A DNA stretch of 64,000 nt from an uncultured Lachnospiraceae bacterium (GCA_949840805.1 CATKXR010000006.1:62001-126000); one strand, 5' to 3'. Counted from the first letter of the stretch, positions 17,367 through 25,672 are shown. Notes: generated by a model from the sequence alone, not told the origin. Translations and numbers: made by a program.

Positions 17367-18671
17367 TTACTTCAGTTCCAATGCTTCGTTTACATCAAAA
17401 CCCTTAAGCAACATATTCTCATTGTGCTCATCTGACACCTTTACCGTATTCATATAGTACTTTAGAACATCTGCCAGCTCCATCTTACTATTGCATACCA
17501 GGTATATACGAGCCAGCACCTGTTTTTCATTGCCGATCCACTCAGGTAAAACGATATCTCCCTCATAAAGCCGCTGAATGTTAGCCACAACATGCTCATC
17601 AGCATCTATCTCGTTTAATCCTTCGATTTTACCTATTTTTCCTTCCTTCAGCAGGAACCATAATGTGGCTGCCCACTTGCCACGCAATCTTGTATCATCT
17701 TCCGTTCTGAGATCTATATTTCCTTCTGAGCCCGTCAGGGCGAATCTTATCAGCATCTCTCTCTGATCAAAACCATGAATAGCCTTCATAAGAATGTGCG
17801 GCGCTTCACCTTGCAGGCGGAAACCGGTATCATAGACATAAAACTCGCCATTTTCATAAAATCCGGAAAGCATCAGAACACCGTTCTCAATTCCAATTTC
17901 TCTAAACATTCTGACTGCATTACTATGCAGTCTCTCGAAATACTCATCGATATGTTTTGATGGATATGTTCCGCCAAGGCAGACACGTGAACATCCTGGC
18001 TGTTCATTTGTAGTATAGCGATCATAAATACAGGATGCCGAGCAATATCCATCTTTAAATGTGTAATACATGCCCATATCATCGCACTGCATATATTTCT
18101 CTATAATAAACCGCTTTACATGACTATTTTCAAGAGCCAGGGCCACCCCTGCCTTCAATTCTTCTTCATTACAGGCAACAGTCATACCAACGCCGCCGCC
18201 GTTATCAACAGGCTTTACCATAACAGGATATTGAATCTTGTCCAGATCTTCACGTTTCATACTCTCATCTAAGTAAAATTCCGGGATGCCATGAATTCCA
18301 TAACGTTCACAGGTAGCCTTAAAAACATCTTTGAAACTGAACACATTAACAATCTCCTGCGTTGCATAACATGGTAAATCCAATGCTTTGCAGACTTTGC
18401 AGTAAGTAGGGACAAGAATGTCTGCAACTCCTACAAGAACCCCGTCAACATCATGCTCACGGGCGATCTGAATAACAGAAGCCACATCAAGTCCCCTAAA
18501 GTCTGCTGATTTCCATGCATAAGCCTTCGCAGCATCATTGTGACGGTCCGAAGCGACAATTGTCTTTATCCCCATGTGATTCGCCATTTCTACAAGTGGA
18601 ATTGTTTCAGGATTACCGCCAAGTATTAACAGTTTCTTGCCTTCAAATTCTTTTCCTGATTCTTTCATCAT
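17367..18671 (-). CDS. ATP-grasp ligase-like protein
   Basis: A 434-residue carbamoyl-phosphate-synthase/PurK-like ATP-grasp protein. The N-terminal preATP-grasp domain (KKLLILGGNPETIPLVEMAN) leads into the grasp (YPVMVKPVDNGGGVGMTVAC, the ATP-lid Lys and glycine loop). A second half has FIIEKYMQCDDMGMYY and GFYENGEFYVYDTGFRLQGE with metal-binding acidic and Gln/Glu residues. Such enzymes ligate a carboxylate to an amine; in glycan clusters they may attach an amino acid or another acid to an amino sugar. AGGAT precedes two adjacent ATGs at 18671 and 18668. The substrate is unknown. Confidence 0.82.
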   Translation of the reverse strand: MMKESGKEFEGKKLLILGGNPETIPLVEMANHMGIKTIVASDRHNDAAKAYAWKSADFRGLDVASVIQIAREHDVDGVLVGVADILVPTYCKVCKALDLPCYATQEIVNVFSFKDVFKATCERYGIHGIPEFYLDESMKREDLDKIQYPVMVKPVDNGGGVGMTVACNEEELKAGVALALENSHVKRFIIEKYMQCDDMGMYYTFKDGYCSASCIYDRYTTNEQPGCSRVCLGGTYPSKHIDEYFERLHSNAVRMFREIGIENGVLMLSGFYENGEFYVYDTGFRLQGEAPHILMKAIHGFDQREMLIRFALTGSEGNIDLRTEDDTRLRGKWAATLWFLLKEGKIGKIEGLNEIDADEHVVANIQRLYEGDIVLPEWIGNEKQVLARIYLVCNSKMELADVLKYYMNTVKVSDEHNENMLLKGFDVNEALELK

Positions 18672-18709
18672 AGTATCCTTTCTTACATCTATGTACAAAT
18701 TATACGACC

Positions 18710-19465
18710 TCAGAGCCTGTATCCTTCTCCCTGCTGCATAATCAGGAATGGAAGGTTTTTTTTGCTCATAATATCATAAAAAGCTTTTAAATCACCGCCA
18801 TGAGATGCGAACATTCCATAGTGGCATGGAATTGTGAGAGATGGATGAAGAGCTTCCGCAAATATCGCAGTATCCTTACTATCCATATTTCCGTATGCCC
18901 CATTGATTGGAGAAATAACAATATCAAGATTTTGCAAAATATCATCAATCCTGTCGAGCCTTAAACAACTGTCCCCAACCTCATAGATCCTTTTCCCATC
19001 AACTTCTACTACCACCCCAACGGCATCCGGTGTTTCTGTTCCATGGTCACAGGGAACAAATATGAGATGAAAATCGCTTGCTGTTACCTCGTCCCCAGGT
19101 CTCACATAAGTAATCTGCTCCTTGTAATACTCCATCTGCGTCCGTTTGATTAGTTTTTCACAATTTATTGAGCAGAATAGCTTTGCACCATTGCCTACCA
19201 TCTCCGGCACAGCATCAATATCAAAATGATCAAGATGAGGATGGGTACATATAATCACATCAAAATACAAATCTGATGTCTCCAAAATCTGCGGCAATAA
19301 TCTTTTAAATCCTTTATGCCCTTCCAATCGCTCTACACAGTTAGAGAGATAAAGATCAATTGCCAATAACCGGCCGCCGGCACTTTTCACGATATATCCG
19401 GCCTGGCCAACAGAAAATATACTTGGTCCTTTAGCCGTTAAAACCTTTGCTGCAAAATCAAGCAT
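18710..19465 (-). CDS. Metallo-beta-lactamase-fold hydrolase (UlaG-like)
   Basis: A 251-residue MBL-fold protein. Metal ligands are visible: THPHLDHFD (HxHxDH, about residues 94-99), FVPCDHGTE, YEVGDSCLR (bridging Asp) and IPCHYG (final His). The build resembles UlaG/L-ascorbate-6-phosphate lactonase and related cytosolic metallohydrolases. It is not expected in a standard capsule route. Placed between the sugar transferase and the ATP-grasp gene, it might hydrolyse a lactone, phosphodiester or ester made in the same branch. Start ATG 19465. Confidence 0.82.
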   Translation of the reverse strand: MLDFAAKVLTAKGPSIFSVGQAGYIVKSAGGRLLAIDLYLSNCVERLEGHKGFKRLLPQILETSDLYFDVIICTHPHLDHFDIDAVPEMVGNGAKLFCSINCEKLIKRTQMEYYKEQITYVRPGDEVTASDFHLIFVPCDHGTETPDAVGVVVEVDGKRIYEVGDSCLRLDRIDDILQNLDIVISPINGAYGNMDSKDTAIFAEALHPSLTIPCHYGMFASHGGDLKAFYDIMSKKNLPFLIMQQGEGYRL

Positions 19466-19510
19466 AAAAACAATTCCTTTCTTCTAATCCGCTTTCAGGT
19501 GCCTTCCGTT

Positions 19511-20185
19511 CTATTCAGCCCTTTTCGGTATTCTTCCTATACTTTCACAATAATCAATAAAACTTTCCATTGTAGATGAATCAGAGGATGATATGCCCTC
19601 ACGCCTGAATACTGCTTTCGCCGTATCCAGAATAATTTTCAGATCAGTCAGGAATGTTATATGGGATACATATTCTACATCCATAACAAATCTGTCATCC
19701 CAACTGATTGTATTTCTTCCATGTGCCTGGGCATAACCTGTGAGACCTGGACGGACATCATGTCTGTGCCTCTGTTCTTCTGTGTAATATGGTAAATACT
19801 TGACAAGAAGAGGCCTTGGCCCTACCACAGCCATATCCCCACGAATTATGTTAATCAGTTCCGGAAGCTCATCAAGACTTGTCGAGCGAAGTATACGGCC
19901 AAACTTTGTGAGTCTCATCTCATCAGGAAGCAAATTACCCTTTCTATCTCGCTTGTCCGTCATTGTACGAAACTTATAAAGCCTGAATATCTTTTCATCT
20001 TTACCTGGCCTGTTCTGCTTGAATAACACAGGTGAGCCAAGCTTTATTCGGACAAGGACTGCCAGGATACCAAATACAGGTAAAAAAATCATACATGCAC
20101 AGACAGCCAGGAAGCAATCCAGCGGCCGTTTAATAAATCGCTCATAAGGCCCATAAGGTTTATGCTGCATAGTTATTCTTCCCAT
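19511..20185 (-). CDS. Initiating sugar transferase, PglC/WcaJ-like
   Basis: A monotopic phosphoglycosyl transferase of about 224 residues: a single re-entrant hydrophobic helix (RPLDCFLAVCACMIFLPVFG) followed by KIFRLYKFRTMTD, TSLDELPELINIIRGDM and VGPRPLL, the family core with the Asp-Glu catalytic pair. It transfers a phospho-sugar from UDP-sugar to undecaprenyl phosphate, starting each repeat unit. The small size matches PglC rather than long WbaP forms. With the FlaA1-like dehydratase and the aminotransferase just upstream, the first sugar is probably a 4-amino-4,6-dideoxy-HexNAc or a diacetyl form. Starts at 20185 or 20170 are both possible. Confidence 0.9.
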   Translation of the reverse strand: MGRITMQHKPYGPYERFIKRPLDCFLAVCACMIFLPVFGILAVLVRIKLGSPVLFKQNRPGKDEKIFRLYKFRTMTDKRDRKGNLLPDEMRLTKFGRILRSTSLDELPELINIIRGDMAVVGPRPLLVKYLPYYTEEQRHRHDVRPGLTGYAQAHGRNTISWDDRFVMDVEYVSHITFLTDLKIILDTAKAVFRREGISSSDSSTMESFIDYCESIGRIPKRAE

Positions 20186-20195
20186 CTGATTTTTT

Positions 20196-21533
20196 TCATT
20201 TCCAGTTTTTCCCAAAACATCTATGTATCACTTCAATTACTGTATCCTGCTCTTCTCTTGTCATCTTGATATCGGATGGCAGACACAACCCTCGGTTAAA
20301 AATGTCGGTTCCCACATTCTCTTCCCTATCCCCATCTGCATAAGCATTGCTGCACCCTCTCCCAAATCCTTTTTCTGTCACAAACCCATGATTTCTATAG
20401 ATTGGCTGCATATGCATAGGCTTCCAGACAGGTCTTCCTTCCGCCTGGAAAAAATCCAGCGCCTCCAGAATCTCTGCAGGACAAGACTTTCCCTTTTCAC
20501 TCTTATAAAGGGTTTTCTTTTCCGACCGTTCCATTCTGCACATATAGCCTTGATCAATCAACAGGCTTGACAGCCAGAAATTAGGCATACTGTTTTCCTC
20601 ATCCCATGGATTCATCTGAACAGGCAGATCTGCCATACCTTCTGTATAGCGAACATAAATCTCTCTTTTTCTTTGAATATGTTCTTCTAAATGCTTCATC
20701 TGTCCTCTGGCTACCCCGGCTATGACATTACTCATTCGGTAATTGTATCCCAATTCCTCATGCTGATACCAGGGTGCAGCCTCTCTGGACTGAGTAGACC
20801 ATTTCCTTACTTTTCCTGCATCATATCCGCTGTTTGTCAGAAGCATGCCCCCGGAACTTCCGGTAATGATCTTATTTCCGTTAAAACTAATTACCGCGGC
20901 ATCCCCAAAGCATCCTGTCTGAATTCCCTTGTAAGTCGCTCCAAATGATTCTGCCGCATCCTCGATAAGAAAGGCTTTATGACGATTGCAGATAGATCTG
21001 ATTTCATCAATTTTTCCCGGAGTGCCATACAAGTGTGCTATCACTACCAGTTTTACATCCGGATAAATGTCAAATGCCTTTTCTAACGCTTCCGGGGACA
21101 TATTCCAGGTTTCGTATTCGACATCAATAAATACAGGCTCACCACCTTCATAGACAACGGGGTTTACTGTAGCTGCAAATGTCATGTCAGAGCAGAACAC
21201 CCGGACTCCTTTCAAAGCCCCTCCAACACCAAGACCGGCAGGCGTAGTGATGCCAGTCCTGCTTCCATAAAGTTTCTCGCCTGCCAGTTTTACTGCCAAA
21301 TGCAATGCCGCTGTTCCGCTGCTGAGTCCTACTGCATACTTTACACCAGTTTTTTCAGCCACATTTTTCTCCAATTCATTGATATTATCGCCTGTTGTCG
21401 TCACCCAGCCGGAATCAATTGCTTTCTTGATATAATAAAGCTCTTCTCCATGCATAGTAGGAGATGCAAGAAATAGTTTCTTTGACAACGGTTTTATATC
21501 TTTAAAACGTGTATCAAAACTAAAATCGCACAT
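20196..21533 (-). CDS. DegT-family UDP-sugar 4-aminotransferase, PglE-like
   Basis: A 445-residue PLP aminotransferase: GLSSGTAALHLAVKLAGE, VFCSDMTFAATVNPVVYEGG, FLIEDAAESFGATYKG, and SFNGNKIITGSSGG with the Schiff-base Lys. Residue patterns and the neighbouring dehydratase fit PglE/PseC-like enzymes that transaminate UDP-4-keto-6-deoxy-HexNAc. Two inserts, near residues 90-105 and 320-385, make it longer than the usual 380 or so. ATG 21533, seven bases after GCAGGAG, is preferred to a TTG at 21554. Confidence 0.87.
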   Translation of the reverse strand: MCDFSFDTRFKDIKPLSKKLFLASPTMHGEELYYIKKAIDSGWVTTTGDNINELEKNVAEKTGVKYAVGLSSGTAALHLAVKLAGEKLYGSRTGITTPAGLGVGGALKGVRVFCSDMTFAATVNPVVYEGGEPVFIDVEYETWNMSPEALEKAFDIYPDVKLVVIAHLYGTPGKIDEIRSICNRHKAFLIEDAAESFGATYKGIQTGCFGDAAVISFNGNKIITGSSGGMLLTNSGYDAGKVRKWSTQSREAAPWYQHEELGYNYRMSNVIAGVARGQMKHLEEHIQRKREIYVRYTEGMADLPVQMNPWDEENSMPNFWLSSLLIDQGYMCRMERSEKKTLYKSEKGKSCPAEILEALDFFQAEGRPVWKPMHMQPIYRNHGFVTEKGFGRGCSNAYADGDREENVGTDIFNRGLCLPSDIKMTREEQDTVIEVIHRCFGKNWK

Positions 21534-21590
21534 ATCTGTTCTCCTGCAAATCAACTCTCCAATCCAAACCGCCCAATTTTTTCCGAACTT

Positions 21591-23618
21591 TTACATTTTC
21601 CCATCTGTTCTGTATGTACCCACCACTTCAGCTACCAGCTCACGGATATCTCTTTTCTCATTATAGCTGGCATCCATCAGCTCTCTAAGCTGTATCAGAA
21701 ACCGATCTGTATCAAAAGGTATCGGACATCCAATATGAATCAGGTGATTGGGAGTCGTTTTCATTCCCTCCTCTTCCATTAATTTTTCTTCATAAAGCTT
21801 CTCTCCTGGCCTTAATCCAACATACTCAATCTTAATATCCACATTCGGTTTAAAACCGGACAGTTTTATCAGATTTTTTGCCAAAGCATCAATCTTTACC
21901 GGTTCACCCATGTCCAGCACAAAAATCTCCCCGCCTCTGGCATAGATTCCTGCCTGCAAAACCAGACTTACCGCTTCCGGAATTGTCATAAAATACCGGA
22001 CGATTTCCGGATGGGTCACAGTCACTGGCCCGCCGGCTGCAATCTGCTTTTTAAAAAAAGGAATCACCGAACCATTACTCCCCAGGACATTTCCAAAACG
22101 TACTGCTACAAACTCTGTTTTTTTCTCTGAAAAATTCCTCATACTTCCGTCTTCATCTTTGCTATGGGCATACAGCACCGGAAGTTCGCCTGCTTTCCCC
22201 GCCTTGATCTTCTCATCAAATGTCTGGATTATCATCTCGCACAGTCTCTTGCTGGCTCCCATAATATTTGTAGGATTTACTGCCTTGTCTGTGCTGATCA
22301 GCACAAATCTCCTGCATCCGTTCATCATGGCTGCATAAGCCGTCTTATAAGTACCAATTGCATTATTCTTAATAGCTTCTCCAGGGCTGTCTTCCATCAA
22401 AGGCACATGTTTGTGGGCTGCAGCATGGTACACAACTTCTGGCTGGTATGTGGCAAATACACTGTCGATTCTCCGGCTGTCCCGGACAGAGCCAATCAAC
22501 ACTTCCAGATTCAGCTCAGGATACTGCGCCTTTAATTCCTGCTGAATCTCATAGGCATTATTTTCATACACATCAAAAATGATCAGCTTCTTCGGCTTGT
22601 GCCTGGCAATCTGCCGGCACAGCTCACTTCCTATAGAGCCCCCTCCTCCTGTCACCAGAATCTTTTTGCCGTTCAGGTACTGAAATACTTCCTCTAGATT
22701 GGCCTTGATCGGTTCTCTTCCCAGAAGATCCTCGATTGCCACTTCTTTCATGTCGCTGACCGTAATTTCCCCATTGGCCAGTTGGTACATGCCTGGCAGA
22801 ATCTTAAGTTCACAACCAGTCTCTTTGCAAATATCCAATATATCCCGCTTTTCTTCCGGACTGGCACTTGGAATGGCAATCAGTATTTTCTCGATATGAT
22901 ATTTTTCCACATTTTGCAGAATATCCTCCCTTCCCCCCACAATCGGCACGCCGTCAATAAATCGGTTCCATTTATCCGGATTATCATCGATAATACAGCA
23001 CACCTGTTCCACGCTCTCCTTTGCTTCATGCAAATCCCGAAGAATAATCTGTCCCGCAGATCCGGCTCCGATCAGCAGTACCCGTTCCCTGTATGCTATC
23101 ACACTTTCTTTCCTCTTCAATCCCCATAAAAGAAGAATAAATCGGTAAGAAAAGCGGACAGCCAGCAGCAAAATCACCTGAAGCATCACCCCAAAAGCAT
23201 AATAAAACAGAGGCATACGCTGAATGCCTCCTTCTTGAGTGAGCCGGCACACTATTGTAATCCCTGCAACATGAAACCCGGAAACAATCACCGCCGAAAT
23301 CAAAACTCTGGCCAGTTCATTGTAACTTGCAAATCTCCATATACTCTTATACAGTCGAAAATAAGAAAATACTGCCATACAAAACAGGGAATAAACCGGC
23401 ATAAATTTAAAAAATGGTTCTAAATAAGCTCTGGGTATCATAGCATACTGACAGTCAAACCGAAACCAAAGAGCAAGAAAAAAGGAACTGTTCACAGCTC
23501 CTATATCATACAAAAGCAGACCAAAATCCATAACCTGCCAGTTCTTTTTAAACAAAAATCTTCTAATCCGATTTTCCATTTTTATTTTTTTCGTTTTATC
23601 TTGTTGCTCTGTCATCAT
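21591..23618 (-). CDS. Membrane-bound nucleotide-sugar dehydratase, CapD/PglF/FlaA1 type
   Basis: A 675-residue protein: four N-terminal transmembrane helices (about residues 28-165), a soluble Rossmann domain (RVLLIGAGSAGQIILRDL), and an extended SDR domain from about 320 (ILVTGGGGSIGSELCRQI). STDKAVNPTNIMGASKR carries the Met-x-x-x-Lys active site that replaces Tyr-x-x-x-Lys in UDP-GlcNAc 4,6-dehydratases. Product: a UDP-4-keto-6-deoxy sugar for the next gene's aminotransferase. The start overlaps the preceding NusG-like gene by 23 bases with only a weak ribosome site, suggesting coupling. Confidence 0.92.
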   Translation of the reverse strand: MMTEQQDKTKKIKMENRIRRFLFKKNWQVMDFGLLLYDIGAVNSSFFLALWFRFDCQYAMIPRAYLEPFFKFMPVYSLFCMAVFSYFRLYKSIWRFASYNELARVLISAVIVSGFHVAGITIVCRLTQEGGIQRMPLFYYAFGVMLQVILLLAVRFSYRFILLLWGLKRKESVIAYRERVLLIGAGSAGQIILRDLHEAKESVEQVCCIIDDNPDKWNRFIDGVPIVGGREDILQNVEKYHIEKILIAIPSASPEEKRDILDICKETGCELKILPGMYQLANGEITVSDMKEVAIEDLLGREPIKANLEEVFQYLNGKKILVTGGGGSIGSELCRQIARHKPKKLIIFDVYENNAYEIQQELKAQYPELNLEVLIGSVRDSRRIDSVFATYQPEVVYHAAAHKHVPLMEDSPGEAIKNNAIGTYKTAYAAMMNGCRRFVLISTDKAVNPTNIMGASKRLCEMIIQTFDEKIKAGKAGELPVLYAHSKDEDGSMRNFSEKKTEFVAVRFGNVLGSNGSVIPFFKKQIAAGGPVTVTHPEIVRYFMTIPEAVSLVLQAGIYARGGEIFVLDMGEPVKIDALAKNLIKLSGFKPNVDIKIEYVGLRPGEKLYEEKLMEEEGMKTTPNHLIHIGCPIPFDTDRFLIQLRELMDASYNEKRDIRELVAEVVGTYRTDGKM

Positions 23619-24207
23619 CTATTCTGCTTAATGTCTTCACCGAAACTTCCCTGTCTCCATACAGAAGCTTCTGGTTTGCATCCTCCTTCAATATAATACC
23701 CAATACAATTTTCCGGTCTTCTCCCCATAACCTATGGCGAACCATAGCATATCGCTTTTTAAACTGATAATACTCAACCTGACCACAGCAAGCCTTCAGC
23801 GGATCTGACATTTTCCGAATTTTTCCATCCTCATCCTTTAACACATAAGAAAGCCTTACTATATGACTTTCTCCCGATATTCTGGACAAAAAATCCACAT
23901 CTTCTTCTATCATAGGAAAAATAGTAAGATCACCACACGCCATAAGCTCTGCTATAGCCGAAGTCCTTTTCAACTGCGTAAAAAAAGAATGCTTGTTTTC
24001 GAAAGAATCTGTTTCTTCACAGACAAGAAATGCACATCCCGGAAACAACCGCTCTACATGGACAACACTTTCCTGCCGCTTTCTCCAGATCCGCTCCTGG
24101 TAAATCACAAAGCAATCCTTATACATATAAGACGGAACAGATCTGCGTATTTCCTCTGCCACTTGCTCTTCCCTTCCCACCCATGTCTTTAATAGATACC
24201 ATGACAT
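23596..24207 (-). CDS. NusG/LoaP-like protein lacking the KOW domain
   Basis: A 203-residue paralogue of the protein encoded just upstream. Both open alike (MSWYLLKTWVGREEQVAEEI here) and share CFVIYQERIWRKRQE, FPGCAFLV and KIRKMSDPLKAC. That is the NGN domain that binds RNA polymerase in NusG, RfaH and LoaP. It stops after VKTLSRIDDDRATR, where its neighbour continues into a KOW domain, so it has no visible KOW. It may modulate or compete with the full-length copy, act alone, or be a degraded duplicate. Downstream overlap with the dehydratase gene is 23 bases. Confidence 0.8.
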   Translation of the reverse strand: MSWYLLKTWVGREEQVAEEIRRSVPSYMYKDCFVIYQERIWRKRQESVVHVERLFPGCAFLVCEETDSFENKHSFFTQLKRTSAIAELMACGDLTIFPMIEEDVDFLSRISGESHIVRLSYVLKDEDGKIRKMSDPLKACCGQVEYYQFKKRYAMVRHRLWGEDRKIVLGIILKEDANQKLLYGDREVSVKTLSRIDDDRATR

Positions 24208-24250
24208 GAATATTGCCTCCTTTCTGTATACGGTAACACCGTAGACACTT

Positions 24251-25030
24251 TTATGAAAGTTTGCGTAAGGTTTCTATCATCATTTCAATCTCCATATCCT
24301 GTCCAAATAAATGAATGCCCATTTTCACTATATTATCTTTCTTCTGATAAACAATTCCTGACATCCCCTCAAAAGCCCCTTCCATCACTATAACCTTATC
24401 TCCTGGTAAAATTCCCAACACATCATCCACATGGCATCTCACTGCATTCTCTATAATCCTATATCGCTCTGGCACTAAAATCGGGGCTTCCACTTTACCG
24501 TACCGCAGCTCCTGACAAATGTCATCATTCAACACAATCCCTAAAAGAACCAGCTTTTCCTCCCCCAGAAGCTTCAATCGAACTAATACGTTCCGTTTTC
24601 CAAACCGACATCGGACAATCTGGGATTTGCAGGCTTTTAATGGTCCGGATACATGTCGGATATTTCCCTTTCCATCTGTTGACAAATAAGAAAGACCTAT
24701 TACATGGTCTTTATCCATGATCTTTTTTAAAAACTCTGACTCTTCCCTCTCCACCGCAAGAAAGAAAAAATCATCATCTGCCATCATCTTTGACCTGACC
24801 GGGATTTGTTTCAGGAAAAAAAATAAAGCTTCCGGATCCTTGGAGGTAATGAACACATACCCGGGAAATGCCCGCTTAACATGGACAAAGTTTTCCTGTC
24901 TCCTTCTCCATAACTGTTCCTGATAAATCACAAAACATTCTCCATACAAATGTCTTGGAACAACAGCCTGTATCAACCCTGCCAGTTTTTCTTCCTTACC
25001 AGTTCTTGTTTGCAGTACATACCATAACAT
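24251..25030 (-). CDS. loaP: LoaP-type processive antiterminator (specialised NusG paralogue)
   Basis: A 259-residue NusG-family protein: NGN domain at residues 1-170 (LWYVLQTRTGKEEKLAGLIQ, FVIYQEQLWRRRQENFVHVK, FPGYVFIT) and a C-terminal KOW around 205-240 (ILPGDKVIVMEGAFEGMSG). LoaP proteins, known in Firmicutes, bind polymerase and a leader RNA hairpin and allow transcription through long operons. As first gene of a roughly 25-kb glycan operon this fits. ATG 25030 is preceded by TGGAGGAG (25036-25043) and matches the start of the paralogue. Its transcription would depend on the invertible promoter upstream. Confidence 0.88.
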   Translation of the reverse strand: MLWYVLQTRTGKEEKLAGLIQAVVPRHLYGECFVIYQEQLWRRRQENFVHVKRAFPGYVFITSKDPEALFFFLKQIPVRSKMMADDDFFFLAVEREESEFLKKIMDKDHVIGLSYLSTDGKGNIRHVSGPLKACKSQIVRCRFGKRNVLVRLKLLGEEKLVLLGIVLNDDICQELRYGKVEAPILVPERYRIIENAVRCHVDDVLGILPGDKVIVMEGAFEGMSGIVYQKKDNIVKMGIHLFGQDMEIEMMIETLRKLS

Positions 25031-25361
25031 GTGCTTCTCCTCCATTTTAGCCAAACGTCTGTAACGCTTCTATGAGATCTATGGGACATTCTGCTGGAAT
25101 TTTAGGTATGCTCCGCCATTTCCCGGCTAAAATAACATAACCCGGATCATGAATGCCATGGCAGTACCACAACCAATATAACCCCTTTCAAGGAAATGCA
25201 GTCTCCAGGCTCACATTTTCCCATCCCGGTTTTGTAAATGATCGGCAGCTTTATAGATTCCGTCCCAGTCCTTATCTTTCAGGGTAATAGCAGCCAAGCC
25301 CAATCCTGGGCATAATTTTTTTATCAGGAACGGTTAAAAAACGCCTTATTGCTAATCCTCC
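25031..25361 (-). other. Leader region between invertible switch and loaP, with coding remnants
   Basis: About 330 bases with no intact gene. On the minus strand one frame from about 25325 to 25211 reads LCPGLGLAAITLKDKDWDGI, then YKAADHLQNRDGKM and stop. Another frame near 25145-25035 reads VILAGKWRSIPKIP, then AECPIDLIEALQTFG and stop. These look like pieces of decayed genes of a kind I do not recognise. In the ON orientation of the switch the stretch would be the 5' leader of the operon and a possible site for a LoaP-responsive RNA hairpin, which I could not define by eye. Confidence 0.5.
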
Positions 25362-25392
25362 AGTGCAACACAAATTATAATTGTGTTGCACT
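25362..25392 (+). repeat. Left inverted repeat of the switch (31 bp)
   Basis: The 31 bases begin AGTGCAACACAAATTATAAT and are the exact reverse complement of 25642-25672. Each repeat is itself nearly palindromic, with AGTGCAACACAA and TTGTGTTGCACT arms around an AT-rich centre, as expected for paired recombinase half-sites. Identity ends at the repeat borders on both sides. Confidence 0.95.
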
Positions 25393-25598
25393 GGCAAATC
25401 TCATAAAAAGCCGAGAAAAACCTTGGATTACAAGGATTTGAAACATGTTAGACTAAGAATATAAAGATAAATAAACACACCAGATTACCGCACTTAAATG
25501 ACAGAAAAAATGGTTCTGGTTAGAAATCAGGAAAATATTTCTTAAGAAATTCCACTCTGTTTTTCCAGAAAAACTTAACCTTTTAGCCTGAAAAAGCC

Positions 25599-25627
25599 TT
25601 GCAATATAGATAAAACAGTGCTATTAT
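25599..25627 (+). promoter_or_regulatory. Sigma-A promoter inside the invertible segment
   Basis: -35 TTGCAA (25599-25604), 17-base spacer, -10 TATTAT (25622-25627), with an extended -10 TG one base before it. Start of transcription is expected near 25634. In this orientation it points to higher coordinates, where no plus-strand gene follows. After inversion it would drive loaP and the glycan operon. Confidence 0.8.
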
Positions 25628-25641
25628 TACGAGGTGATCTG

Positions 25642-25672
25642 AGTGCAACACAATTATAATTTGTGTTGCACT
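25642..25672 (-). repeat. Right inverted repeat of the switch (31 bp)
   Basis: Exact reverse complement of 25362-25392. On the plus strand it starts AGTGCAACACAATTATAATT. The promoter at 25599-25627 reads into it, so the transcript would begin just before a self-complementary hairpin. Confidence 0.95.

Larger units (their letters stand above)
25362..25672. other. Invertible promoter switch (putative, OFF orientation)
   Basis: Two perfect 31-bp inverted repeats bound a 249-bp segment. The strong sigma-A promoter within it lies near the right end and fires rightward, away from loaP and the glycan operon. Recombination between the repeats would move it to about 25407-25435 on the minus strand, firing into the operon leader. 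The segment holds no gene. A small stem-loop with a T-run on the minus strand (stem 25421-25425/25431-25435, A-tract 25415-25420 on the plus strand) could weakly stop leftward transcription in the present orientation. The architecture matches invertible promoters of gut-bacterial capsule loci; actual inversion is inferred. Confidence 0.82.

Noticed and set aside
25362..25672. The two palindromes as ordinary bidirectional terminators
   Set aside because: No T-runs follow the stems, and the two copies are exact inverted repeats of each other including their asymmetric centres, which terminators would not need.
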